From a virus, in the IMG/VR virus record IMGVR_UViG_3300033153_006400, positions 1-48,811 of that record: a DNA stretch of 48,811 bases; one strand, given 5' to 3'. Shown in pieces: positions 36,648 to 45,947 of this stretch. The translations under genes were made by a program, and so were the position numbers. The notes beneath the pieces were generated by a model. That model made no database searches. It was not told where the DNA came from and saw only the letters and a list, made by a program, of their open reading frames with translations. The number at the start of each line of letters is the position of its first letter. Within the stretch, counting starts at the first letter, position 1.

Positions 36648-38894
36648 TTATTTGTAAGTAGCTACCTTTTCATCTTCTACTGCTATCCGCGCATCTTCTG
36701 CACTGACTAGGTATTCCTTCCCATCCTCTGTAATGATGCTTACCTTTTCTTCTCCAGGTTCGTAAAGACCAACCCTTGCCTCCTTATCAAGCAGAGCTTC
36801 CTCAGTTAATTCAGGTAGGCCATAGGTAGAACGGATACTATTAACCCTTAGCAGTGGATCTTCCTTAAGAGAATTGAGTTTAATCATAAAGTTATCTATA
36901 TCATCCCCAAGTTCAGGAATGATTGGTGAATAGAAAGCCTTCTCTTGCTCAGTCATATTCGCACCCATAAACTCATTAGCAAACTCTTTGACCAACTGCA
37001 TGGTGTTGGTTGCGATCTTCTGTGCATCAGCACCCTTGAATTTCCCAATCCATTCTTCGAATGTACCAGAGAATTCACCAACTGGATTACCAAACCTCCC
37101 GAGCTCGTTCATTATCTTTTCTACCTTGTTCACACGCTTAGTCGCCGCGACTACATTACTTTCACCGATATAATTACCCTCCTCAAGTACGCGAGCCTTA
37201 GCCATAATAAATTTCTCTACCTTATTAATAGCAGCAGACTTTTTGTTGTTACTAAGTAGTGTGGATAGACCCATCACATCGAAATCATTTAATCCATCAT
37301 CGACATATTGATTAACAAGTGCGAGCAGATCATCACCCATCTCTTCATTGCTGGTAGGGTTGAACCCAAGCACTTGTTTAATAACTCTCCATCTGTCCAG
37401 CTCCCCGTTCTGTTCGATGTCTAATTTAATTAGTTTTTCGATACGAGGTGTTTCTGATTCAGAAATCCTAGTACCATATACCATCTTACCTACCGCGGCT
37501 GTCGCAGCTATAATCTCTGACTCCTCTTTCGGGGTAAGCCCTGTGTTAGTTCTTCTTCTAGAAAGTTCAGCCCACATTTGTACCTGTTTCTGTTCTGATA
37601 AGTCTGATATCGCTTGTTTAAATGAAGCGTCTGAAATCTCCCCGTCTAATGCACCTTGCAATAGAGCCTCAAAGTTTTCTCCGAATCCTGTTTGGGTTTT
37701 CTCTCCGATACCAGCGAACTTAGCAGCTTCCTCTACTGTGTATTTACTACCATCTGGTTTATAAACAGTGTAGTCAAGATGGGTTCCACGACCCTGTGCT
37801 CTCTCTTCATCAGTTGGTGGTCGGTAGTCGCCAGTGATAGAGTCCTTTGTAAGCACGTTCCCAGTGTTACCAAACGTACCGATAACATCACCAGTCCCCG
37901 GTCCATCTCCTACCTTCGCGTTAATAGAATCTAGATGACTATATTGGTGGATGTTTCCTTGGTCGTCTTCGATTTTCACTTGGTTCCCCCACCCTCCATT
38001 AGGACCAGCGAATACCACGGTACCAAAACCAGAGCTCGTTACCTTTGTCCCCTTGTTAGCCACTAGGTCGATACCATCAGCATTCATAGGGCTCCCCATG
38101 AAAATATCAGTATAGTCACCCAGTAAGCTACTACCAGGACCAGATGGAGCGGCACCCCCATCCCCAAACATATCGCTTACCTCATTATCTAAGTCACTTT
38201 GCTTCTGCAAAATTTCCATAGCATTCTCATGCTGGGTCATGATCTCTGTAAGTCTTTGCATTCTGTCTGCCTCCTGGTTGTAAGAGTCGTTTAATAATTT
38301 ATATCTATCTGCCACAGTATTGTAGGCATCGGCCATTGACCCAGATGTTTTACTCATCTGATTGACAAAACTACCGTACCTATCCTTCATCTCCTGTCCA
38401 TGCTGTTGTAGTGACTGGTTCAATGTAGTGTAAGCACTCACTCCTTTGGTTGGTAGTCCAGCCTGTGAGAATAAATCGGACTGTCCAAGCGGTTGGTCAC
38501 CAACGTCTGACTTAGTACGAAGTGCTTCTTCAAGTACGCCCATCGTAGAGTTTGTTGGACGAGGAGTAGCGGCTAGATCTGCCTTGGCTTGGCCCAGGCT
38601 TTTTATATCCTGGTACTGGCTGAGTCCTTCTAGTTCTCCTGGTGAGTATGTAGCCTCGAATAACGCAGCTGGATCGATAGTCCCCATAAGAGCTTGGCTG
38701 ATCCCCATTTTCTTAAGAGCTGATTGCTCTCTTTCAAAATCCCTCTGTACTACATTCCCAGTTGGGGCAGTAGGTGCTGGCTCGTTAACTGTACTAACAG
38801 GAGCAGGTCCAGCTTGTCTAGACTCAAAGTCTTCCACGCTTAAACCTGGCTCATTAAGTCTCGCCTCATTATATTGTTGGGTGAAGGTGGTCAT
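36648..38894 (-). CDS. Ejection-type protein with degenerate M23 peptidase domain (748 aa)
   Basis: Helical N-terminal ~250 residues, then an M23-like beta domain: NADGIDLVANKGTKV, SGFGTVVFAGPNGGWGNQVK, HQYSHLDSINAKVGDG, DVIGTFGNTGN and GRGTHLDYTVYKPDG. In active M23 enzymes zinc is held by HxxxD and by the second His of HxH; here they read AxxxD and HxD, so two ligands are missing. C-terminal half helical. Probably a virion protein that crosses or binds the cell wall during entry. Confidence 0.65.
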   Translation of the reverse strand: MTTFTQQYNEARLNEPGLSVEDFESRQAGPAPVSTVNEPAPTAPTGNVVQRDFEREQSALKKMGISQALMGTIDPAALFEATYSPGELEGLSQYQDIKSLGQAKADLAATPRPTNSTMGVLEEALRTKSDVGDQPLGQSDLFSQAGLPTKGVSAYTTLNQSLQQHGQEMKDRYGSFVNQMSKTSGSMADAYNTVADRYKLLNDSYNQEADRMQRLTEIMTQHENAMEILQKQSDLDNEVSDMFGDGGAAPSGPGSSLLGDYTDIFMGSPMNADGIDLVANKGTKVTSSGFGTVVFAGPNGGWGNQVKIEDDQGNIHQYSHLDSINAKVGDGPGTGDVIGTFGNTGNVLTKDSITGDYRPPTDEERAQGRGTHLDYTVYKPDGSKYTVEEAAKFAGIGEKTQTGFGENFEALLQGALDGEISDASFKQAISDLSEQKQVQMWAELSRRRTNTGLTPKEESEIIAATAAVGKMVYGTRISESETPRIEKLIKLDIEQNGELDRWRVIKQVLGFNPTSNEEMGDDLLALVNQYVDDGLNDFDVMGLSTLLSNNKKSAAINKVEKFIMAKARVLEEGNYIGESNVVAATKRVNKVEKIMNELGRFGNPVGEFSGTFEEWIGKFKGADAQKIATNTMQLVKEFANEFMGANMTEQEKAFYSPIIPELGDDIDNFMIKLNSLKEDPLLRVNSIRSTYGLPELTEEALLDKEARVGLYEPGEEKVSIITEDGKEYLVSAEDARIAVEDEKVATYK

Positions 38895-38896
38895 AT

Positions 38897-40606
38897 TTAG
38901 AAAAGATTAAGTGAATCTTGGTATGAAATATTTTGGTTTTGTTGGCCAGATAATTGGCTAAGAACATTCGCATAAGCTTGTTGTTGCTGTCCACTGATAG
39001 CTCCCTGTGTCACATCTCCTTGTCCTACTAGATCTGGAATTGTGAGCCCAGCTAACCCGGCACTTCCGAGTGCTCCCTCAGCCTGCCTTGCCATCTGTTC
39101 TAGGTTCGCTTGGTATCTAGCAGATGAACCGGAAGCCAATAGTCTATTCGCTTGGTTAACGGTCCCCTCGTGGAAAGCCCCACCAAATGGGATCTGGGTA
39201 GGTAGCCCACTGGCGGTAGTAGCCGATGACACCCCAGCGACATCTCCTATAAAATTTCTGATCCGCCCTCTTAGTTGGTCATCGGTCTGTTGTTTTAGTA
39301 ATTCCTTATGATCTGGTGACATTCCCTCTCTTTCTGCAATAGCATCGATCAGAGCCTCCCTCGTCATCGTATCAACATTAGGAACTCCTGACTGTGCAAA
39401 GGCAGATCCAGCTCCAAGTTGTTCAATCCCCTTGCCAGTAAATGTCATACCAGCTTTCTCTAGTCCAGACTGCGCCTGTCGGATATTCTCTCCAGCACCG
39501 AACCTTTCTACTTCTAACTCTCTTTCTCTTTCAGCATCTAAGAACTGCTTAGATGTACGGAGATCATTCTCTATTTGTGACACCTGCTCCCGATAAAACG
39601 GATCAATAGTCTCATTCTTAATTTTATTAAATTCCTGTAGAACACTATCCATGTTCAGCTCTTTGCTAATGTCCCAGTTCCGTACGACTCTTTTAAATAT
39701 GTTCCCAATATCAGAAGTGATTAACCCCTTTGCTACCGCGTCATCGATTGACTTAAGTGCCCCCTCAACATCTCCTCCAGCGTCAACCCCTGTACCAGCA
39801 GCGGTTCCAGCACCTGCATCAGTACCAGCTGGGTCTCCACTTGATGGTCTGCCAGCGGAAACCCAAGCATTAAAATCTCCGGTAAAGCCGTTGTTTCTAG
39901 CGTTTAGATATGTGTTGTAACTACCGTCATCTGTGGTCCCTGCCGATGGAGCGGGCTCACCACTGATTGCTGTATTCAGAGCAGCCGAGTTCCCAGTCTC
40001 AGCATAAGATAGAATATCATTTGATGTCAGTGTCGCTCCACTCTGGTTAGCCAGGTAACGTGCTTCTGCCATCCTTCTTTCCTGCTCATCTATGTTATCA
40101 ATCGTCTCAGCACCTTTGCTTATCTCACTATTTTTAAAAGATTCATATCTCGTTTTAACGGCTGACGGTGCAGAGCCATAATAAGTATCAAGAGCTTGTA
40201 TGCTGTTTTTATATTCATCAAAGCTTATATTCCCCTGCTTCCATTCAGTGTATCCACTCTCTCTGAGCTTGCTATCCCACTCCTCCTGATATTTAATCAA
40301 TCTCTGTGTGAGGGTTCTGTACGCATCATTAGTCAAAGCCGAGGATGCTTCATTTATCTGTTTGTAGTCTGGGTATGTCTCTCCGCCACCAGTTAGTTTA
40401 TCGAACCAGTTTAGGAAGTTCGTGTCTGTCCCCCCACTAGGTGTTGGTTCGCTTGTCGCAGTTGGGGTCGGAGCACTGGGAGTTGGCTCTACTGGAGCTT
40501 CACCAAAGGTGTCTCCTTTTTCAGGGTGAGGGCGACCAGCAGAAATCCAGTCACTATATGCACCAGTAAACCCTGCTTTTTTAGCTGATAAATATGTTAC
40601 TGCCAT
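38897..40606 (-). CDS. Ejection-type protein with duplicated N-terminal motif (569 aa)
   Basis: Residues ~5-26 (YLSAKKAGFTGAYSDWISAG RP) recur as YLNARNNGFTGDFNAWVSAG RP near residue 235, separated by Pro/Thr linkers and helices. The C-terminal half is Gln/Ala-rich coiled coil (QREG..., GALGSAGLAGLTIPDLVGQG). The repeated GFTG...W.SAGRP unit may bind DNA or the wall; unknown. 2 nt before the M23-like gene. Confidence 0.6.
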   Translation of the reverse strand: MAVTYLSAKKAGFTGAYSDWISAGRPHPEKGDTFGEAPVEPTPSAPTPTATSEPTPSGGTDTNFLNWFDKLTGGGETYPDYKQINEASSALTNDAYRTLTQRLIKYQEEWDSKLRESGYTEWKQGNISFDEYKNSIQALDTYYGSAPSAVKTRYESFKNSEISKGAETIDNIDEQERRMAEARYLANQSGATLTSNDILSYAETGNSAALNTAISGEPAPSAGTTDDGSYNTYLNARNNGFTGDFNAWVSAGRPSSGDPAGTDAGAGTAAGTGVDAGGDVEGALKSIDDAVAKGLITSDIGNIFKRVVRNWDISKELNMDSVLQEFNKIKNETIDPFYREQVSQIENDLRTSKQFLDAERERELEVERFGAGENIRQAQSGLEKAGMTFTGKGIEQLGAGSAFAQSGVPNVDTMTREALIDAIAEREGMSPDHKELLKQQTDDQLRGRIRNFIGDVAGVSSATTASGLPTQIPFGGAFHEGTVNQANRLLASGSSARYQANLEQMARQAEGALGSAGLAGLTIPDLVGQGDVTQGAISGQQQQAYANVLSQLSGQQNQNISYQDSLNLF

Positions 40607-40607
40607 A

Positions 40608-40775
40608 TTATTTTTTGTTAAATGTTATTACTGGAGTTATGCCGCTCTCATCCATTTCAAGCCTAGCATAGATTTCTATCTTCAGCTCCTCTTCTAATTG
40701 AGACAGTGTCTCTTCTATTCGTTCTATTTCGGAATTTGAAAGTGATGATTTAGAATATTTACGGTAAGATTTCAT
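40608..40775 (-). CDS. Small helical protein (55 aa)
   Basis: MKSYRKYSKSSLSNSEIERI, coiled coil (EETLSQLEEELKIEIYARLE), ending ITFNKK. Shares a TAATG-like border with the next gene. Possibly a chaperone for the fibre or ejection proteins. Confidence 0.55.
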   Translation of the reverse strand: MKSYRKYSKSSLSNSEIERIEETLSQLEEELKIEIYARLEMDESGITPVITFNKK

Positions 40776-40777
40776 AA

Positions 40778-42253
40778 TTAAATTGTTAGTTTTGTTGTTG
40801 TGCCTGAGTTTCCGTCTAGCCCATCAGATCCGTCTTGTCCGTCTGCCTGTCCACTCGTCCCACTACCTTTTGTCCCCCCTGACCCACCTACCCCACCAAT
40901 TAAGCTAGTAGAATATGGAGTGGTTGTTGTCGATGATGTGATTATTATACTGCCCCCATTTCCACCTGCTCCACCTCCACCACCTCCGGCACCAGTCGCA
41001 GAACCACCATCCCCGTCCCCACCATTTCCACCGTCCCCACCATTTCCACCAGTGGATTTAATAGTTCCTGTAAATGTGATTGCCTTAGCAGATACCCACA
41101 CTATACCTCCGGCAGAAGCGGACCCTCCACCTCCACCTCCACCTCCACCACTAGCACCACTACCTTGTCCTCTGGCACCTCCTCCCCCACTCCCACCAAC
41201 CGCGCTTATATTAAAGTTTGTTAGTCCACCTATATGGTCACTCAGTAGATAGCAAGATATAAAGTTATTTATTTTATTTAGGATTGCCCCAGTTGAGCTC
41301 CCTGCTACCCCACCTGTACCACCACCTCTAGTACTACATCCGAATCCGACCCCGCCATCTCCACCATCTCCACCGGCAACCCCATTCTGACCGGTCACAC
41401 ATTTTGCTGCTGATGTTCCGGCAGTTCCGTTATCAGCATCACCGATTCCACATCCGCTCCCACCTGTCATCCCAACGACACCTATAACTCCTGCTAGACT
41501 GGGAGGAACGCTGTTCCCTGCTCCTGCCGCTCCTGCCGCTCCTGCCGTCCCCGCTGTAACTCCAGAAGCATTTCCTCCGGCACCACCGACCTTCCCATTG
41601 TTCTGGATCGTTCCATTCCCACTCAAAGTCTCGGATACGAACACTCTATACCCTCCTGTGTTGAGTGTCCCTGTTACAGATAAAGTTGTATAAAATTTGT
41701 CACTGGTTAGTGTCGTTGTGCCAGCGATTGTACCTGCACCATCGCTACCATCCCCATACACATCTTCCAATGTGAACCCAGTATTAGATACCGTTAGTGT
41801 AGAGAATTTAGCAGATCCATCTTTTAATACATATGCTGGTGCACCAGCATACCCTGTGGCTACATTCGCTCCCCACCAGCTATTACCATCTGAATCAGTA
41901 TGGAATGAATTTGCTGTAGTGGTGTCTGGTATATCAAGCACATCTACAGTGATACCACCAACGATATTCAATGTCGTCCCATCCCATGTCAGGGAGTTAG
42001 ATGCAGAGTCACCTATTGACAGCTTCGCAATACCCTCCTCTATTCCTATCCAGAACCCTACCCCATCGTTATACCCAGCCTGTCCGTAGTGGATTGGATT
42101 TAACTTATTCATATCTAGAGCTGAGTCCGGGATCTCCTGATTCACACTAGATAGTGGGATTTCAGCGTTTAGGTCCGGCTGGTCAACCCGGTTAAAATCT
42201 GAATCTTCTATTCTGTTGTACCTGGTAAATCCAAGCTCGTCTATTACTCCCAT
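40778..42253 (-). CDS. Glycine-rich tail fibre-like protein (491 aa)
   Basis: The N-terminal ~190 residues are mixed beta (LSIGDSASNSLTWDGTTLNI; NSWWGANVATGYAGAPAY), followed by about 280 residues dominated by Gly/Ala/Ser (GGNGGDGGNGGDGDGG type) suggesting polyglycine-helix or collagen-like adhesin structure. Start overlaps the nozzle gene stop in TAATG. Likely the receptor-binding fibre. Confidence 0.65.
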   Translation of the reverse strand: MGVIDELGFTRYNRIEDSDFNRVDQPDLNAEIPLSSVNQEIPDSALDMNKLNPIHYGQAGYNDGVGFWIGIEEGIAKLSIGDSASNSLTWDGTTLNIVGGITVDVLDIPDTTTANSFHTDSDGNSWWGANVATGYAGAPAYVLKDGSAKFSTLTVSNTGFTLEDVYGDGSDGAGTIAGTTTLTSDKFYTTLSVTGTLNTGGYRVFVSETLSGNGTIQNNGKVGGAGGNASGVTAGTAGAAGAAGAGNSVPPSLAGVIGVVGMTGGSGCGIGDADNGTAGTSAAKCVTGQNGVAGGDGGDGGVGFGCSTRGGGTGGVAGSSTGAILNKINNFISCYLLSDHIGGLTNFNISAVGGSGGGGARGQGSGASGGGGGGGGGSASAGGIVWVSAKAITFTGTIKSTGGNGGDGGNGGDGDGGSATGAGGGGGGAGGNGGSIIITSSTTTTPYSTSLIGGVGGSGGTKGSGTSGQADGQDGSDGLDGNSGTTTKLTI

Positions 42254-43713
42254 TATTTAAGTATTTTAGATGAATCGTCTGCATTGACTTCGAAACCATA
42301 TACACTCCAATATTCTAGACTCCCACTTTCCCCACCAGCTAACTGCAATAGGACACCTTGTTCCACATTCACATCAAATGAATTAACATATGACTTCAGT
42401 TCTCCTACTGGCATATACTTTGTAAGGGCTCTTGTATTTCTGTCTATTACACGGGCCTTCAGTTTTACGCCCATTGCTCTCTCTGCGTAAGCTGTTATCT
42501 CCGCTATGTTGCTCTTAAATGAAAGGTTGCCTATATAGAATGGTGCGAGTTCAAAGTTAGAAGAGATTGGTGTCCCGTCATCGTCCTTGAGGATGGTCGC
42601 GTCTGTATACTTTCCCTTCTCATGGACATCGCCTGAGTCATCCCCCATCCACATATGGGATTTACTAGATGCAGTATATTTAGCGAACGTTTTCATAGTG
42701 TCTGCAAATTCCCTCCAAACCCAAGTTTGCGTTGGTATGTTGAATTTTCCAGCTACATTAGCATAGGTGACTCCATTCACTTTAACTGAATCCCCAAAGT
42801 ATACCCACCACTCCTCATCTACTATTTCAGAGAACATTTGAGATGCAGTACCTGCTCTGAAGAAGTCGATAACAGGTCCAGATATATTCTCTGGCTGTCC
42901 ACCTCTGGATCTCCATGCTCCATCGTTATTAACGAAGTAGATTGAGTCTCCATGCCCGCAAGCAGTTCGATGGTACCCACCTATATCCCATACCTTCTTC
43001 CTTTGAGATTGATCGTAAAAATAGGTTGTGAATTCTGTGAAGATTACAAGCCTGTCCCATGCTGAGATCAGCCCAGTCACTTCCTCCGAATAATCAACAT
43101 CGATAAAGTCACTAGCCACTGTCCAGGAGATCGACCCAGCGACAGGTACTGATGAGAAGTAAACCCTATAAGGATAAGCTGTTCCGGTGATATCACAGTT
43201 CCCGATGTAAAGCCTGTCTCGGTATCTTCTAATGTATTTAGCCCCAGGCATATTGGTCACATTCGTAGATGTACTAAATGTCGTACCGGTCAAAGAGCCA
43301 ACTGGTAGGAATCCGTCAGTCGAACCATACCCTACAAAGAAACAGTATCCGATAAAGCCTTCCATATCTACTGTGATACCAGCCTTGTTGGCCCAAGCAG
43401 TTTCCGCATCTGTAATCTCAGTCCATGCCCCACCAGTAGAGTAGAATAGCTGTGTATCGTCACTAGAAGAGTCGTCCACTGTAGCAAGCATTTTTTGGAC
43501 TGAAGAACTTTGTCTGAAATTAAATAGACCACCGATAGATTTGCCAGCCTCAAGTGCACTACCAATATTCTTATATCCTGTGTCCTTTAGCATCGCCCCA
43601 AGCTTATAGGAAACATCCACACCATTTAACACCAATGGTGAATTTGGTGGCTGTACAAAGGGGCTTAAGTTTGTGTTCGCCCCCTTCAGTTGATTGAGGA
43701 ACTGTAATAGCAT
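42253..43713 (-). CDS. Tail nozzle / stabilisation protein-like (486 aa)
   Basis: Blade-like repeats with Asp/Trp-rich turns (RYRDRLYIGNCDITGTAYPY; LISAWDRLVIFTEFTTYFYD; VWDIGGYHRTACGHGDSIYF; WRSRGGQPENISGPVIDFFR) resemble the beta-propeller of podovirus nozzle proteins such as T7 gp12 or P22 gp10-type needles' partners. Closes the tail end of the portal channel. Good fit by shape and position. Confidence 0.65.
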   Translation of the reverse strand: MLLQFLNQLKGANTNLSPFVQPPNSPLVLNGVDVSYKLGAMLKDTGYKNIGSALEAGKSIGGLFNFRQSSSVQKMLATVDDSSSDDTQLFYSTGGAWTEITDAETAWANKAGITVDMEGFIGYCFFVGYGSTDGFLPVGSLTGTTFSTSTNVTNMPGAKYIRRYRDRLYIGNCDITGTAYPYRVYFSSVPVAGSISWTVASDFIDVDYSEEVTGLISAWDRLVIFTEFTTYFYDQSQRKKVWDIGGYHRTACGHGDSIYFVNNDGAWRSRGGQPENISGPVIDFFRAGTASQMFSEIVDEEWWVYFGDSVKVNGVTYANVAGKFNIPTQTWVWREFADTMKTFAKYTASSKSHMWMGDDSGDVHEKGKYTDATILKDDDGTPISSNFELAPFYIGNLSFKSNIAEITAYAERAMGVKLKARVIDRNTRALTKYMPVGELKSYVNSFDVNVEQGVLLQLAGGESGSLEYWSVYGFEVNADDSSKILK

Positions 43714-43715
43714 AA

Positions 43716-45269
43716 TTAATAACGATAAGTATAATTTCCACTGTCGTAGTTGTATTTACCCTCAGATAAGTAAGCACTCTGGGGGTCTTGGAATCTGTAG
43801 TATTCGAACCTTTTTGTAGGAGACACCTTTTGATGGATCGCATTGTCTAGCACCATTTTATTAAATACAGTCATAAGCTCCTTGGCTTTGTCAGTATTCT
43901 GCTTTCTCCTCTCCATCATTGACCCTATATAATATTGGAATACGTTTGTGAATGACACTACAGTTGTGTCTGAGGCTTCCGTTAGAGCAGTTAGTTTTTT
44001 GAAGTAAGTCATATTCAGCGGGTAGTTGTCATATGTACTTGATATAGGAATATTCAAGTATAAATTACCACCATGGATTACATAAGCTCTCGGTAGACCT
44101 GGAGCTCTATTCTGCCAGATTGCATCATCTACAGATAAGTTAGCGGTTATAGATCCTGTTCCGCTTGCCGGGATTCCTGTGAATGTTGTCGTCCCGGTAA
44201 TCCCGGTGTACGAAAGAGTTTGACCTCCAACATATAAGGTAGCGGTTGATGTCCCATTTGGGTCACTGAATTCTACATTCGAATCAACCACTAAGGATGT
44301 GTCACCAATACTAGCTGCTGTGGCCACCTCTGTGTAAGGGGAATTTCTCATCCATACCTTGTATTCGTCAAAGGCTATCTTGTCCCATTCCCTTAGAGAG
44401 CCCATCTGGATTGTTATGACACCACGGTCCGCGTACTTCATATTAAGCCCGCTAAGGCCATATTTATTTACATTAGTAGACATCGTTACTGTCCCGCTGT
44501 CATCGGTAACCTCAAAGGGCCAGTCCTTTTGGATCAGTTGTCCTGATCTTGGTTCCTGATATACATACTGAGTAATCGCTGTCTGGCAATCGTTAGCCCA
44601 CTTGATACACTGCTCCATTGTTATACTGTGTGTGTCTAGTGTGGTGTTAGTCATATCAGCCGCCTGATTAATGAAATAGGCGACACTAGATGAGGATAAT
44701 CCGGCAGCAACCACATAATCACTGGCATCAGATTCTGTCGTACCGTCAGTAAATTTTACATAGTAGTAAGCATACGCTGTATCAGTTGAGATCATTGTGT
44801 ATTCTGTGTACTGACGATGCCATTCGATCATAACCGCATCTTCCAGCTGTCGTCCTGAGGAAGTCTTGGCATCGACAGAGGCAATCAGAGTCCCCGCACC
44901 CCCATCAGTCGCTGCTCCATAGATACCTATACCACGCTCATAGATTTTTCTGACAGGTGCATCTATCTCATGCGCGAATGATAAAGCATTCGTGACAGTC
45001 ATAGATGTACCCCTAGTGACAGCCCCATTCACATCATTTTCCTCTGTCTCAGAATCTCCTATGTTCCCGGTAATGAACCATGAATTATCCTCAAATCCAT
45101 CTCCTGTGTTTGCACCAGTGTCCAATACGGTCATATTAGTGCCGGCCGCTGCGATAGCAGAACCAAGAGACGTACTGAAATTACCTGAAACGTCAGGATG
45201 AGCTATACGGATTGTCGAACCAGCAATCTGAATGATTTGTGGTTTCTTTAGTTTATCGCTTGTAGACAT
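43716..45269 (-). CDS. Head-tail connector/adaptor-type structural protein (517 aa)
   Basis: Beta-rich N-terminal ~370 residues (IQIAGSTIRIAHPDVSGNFS) then a helical C-terminal part (FQYYIGSMMERRKQNTDKAK ELMTVFNKMV) resembling the helical bundle of podovirus tail adaptors. Directly upstream of the nozzle gene. The role is inferred. Confidence 0.55.
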   Translation of the reverse strand: MSTSDKLKKPQIIQIAGSTIRIAHPDVSGNFSTSLGSAIAAAGTNMTVLDTGANTGDGFEDNSWFITGNIGDSETEENDVNGAVTRGTSMTVTNALSFAHEIDAPVRKIYERGIGIYGAATDGGAGTLIASVDAKTSSGRQLEDAVMIEWHRQYTEYTMISTDTAYAYYYVKFTDGTTESDASDYVVAAGLSSSSVAYFINQAADMTNTTLDTHSITMEQCIKWANDCQTAITQYVYQEPRSGQLIQKDWPFEVTDDSGTVTMSTNVNKYGLSGLNMKYADRGVITIQMGSLREWDKIAFDEYKVWMRNSPYTEVATAASIGDTSLVVDSNVEFSDPNGTSTATLYVGGQTLSYTGITGTTTFTGIPASGTGSITANLSVDDAIWQNRAPGLPRAYVIHGGNLYLNIPISSTYDNYPLNMTYFKKLTALTEASDTTVVSFTNVFQYYIGSMMERRKQNTDKAKELMTVFNKMVLDNAIHQKVSPTKRFEYYRFQDPQSAYLSEGKYNYDSGNYTYRY

Positions 45270-45280
45270 GGCTTATAATG

Positions 45281-45436
45281 TTAGAAGTATTTATTCTTTT
45301 TAGGATTAAGGGTTCTGGTAGGGTTGGTTAGATACTTAGCCCTAGCAGCTTCATTTTTTCTCTGCTGTCTTTTGTTGTTGCTTGATACACTTTTCGTCAT
45401 GAGTCCATCAAGTAGCTTTTTAAGATTTTTAGACAT
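45281..45436 (-). CDS. Small basic protein (51 aa)
   Basis: MSKNLKKLLDGLMTKSVSSN, then a basic Asn/Lys-rich tail. Between holin-like and adaptor genes. Unknown. Confidence 0.5.
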   Translation of the reverse strand: MSKNLKKLLDGLMTKSVSSNNKRQQRKNEAARAKYLTNPTRTLNPKKNKYF

Positions 45437-45437
45437 A

Positions 45438-45668
45438 TTATTTGTTGTTAATTGCTTTAGTAATTTGAGCTATTAAGAGCCCTAGTATTATAGTAATTGC
45501 GTTGTCAGGATCATATTCCAGAAAGGTCTGAGCGATCAGATCTAGGGACCCCACAGCGGCCATTGCCCCTGAATGCCATAGGAAAGCCTTAAATCTTTTT
45601 ACGAATGTATCACTCGTTAGGATCTCTACTATCCAGAATTCACTTAATATTTTTAGTAATTTTTTCAT
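45438..45668 (-). CDS. Holin-like small membrane protein (76 aa)
   Basis: Two moderately hydrophobic segments (FLWHSGAMAAVGSLDLIAQT and AITIILGLLIAQITKAIN) and a basic N-terminus. Size and pairing with the next gene suggest holin or antiholin. Activity not shown. Confidence 0.55.
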   Translation of the reverse strand: MKKLLKILSEFWIVEILTSDTFVKRFKAFLWHSGAMAAVGSLDLIAQTFLEYDPDNAITIILGLLIAQITKAINNK

Positions 45669-45669
45669 G

Positions 45670-45930
45670 TTAGACTAAGTTAATTAAATAAGATAATGCT
45701 TCATGCGTTGGTTTTACCAATATGAGACCAAGCAAGGCTCCTATCACTGCCACTAGGATTGTTGCTAATGCACCAGAGGTCAGTTTCTCTACCCACTTAG
45801 AGGCATACTTCTTATCTGAATGTTCGTCCCTTTCCTTAATCCAGTCCTCTATCGATATAAGGGTTTTGCCTATAGCAGTCACCTTCGTTTCGATAACAGC
45901 TAGTCTCTCTGGTGTAGTTTTTTCAGTCAT
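45670..45930 (-). CDS. XhlA-like membrane protein (86 aa)
   Basis: N-terminal coiled coil (RLAVIETKVTAIGKTLISIE) followed by one transmembrane segment (GALATILVAVIGALLGLILV), the layout of hemolysin XhlA-type phage lysis proteins. One base after the neighbouring holin-like gene. Confidence 0.6.
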   Translation of the reverse strand: MTEKTTPERLAVIETKVTAIGKTLISIEDWIKERDEHSDKKYASKWVEKLTSGALATILVAVIGALLGLILVKPTHEALSYLINLV

Positions 45931-45947
45931 GTCCTATTAATTAGAGA

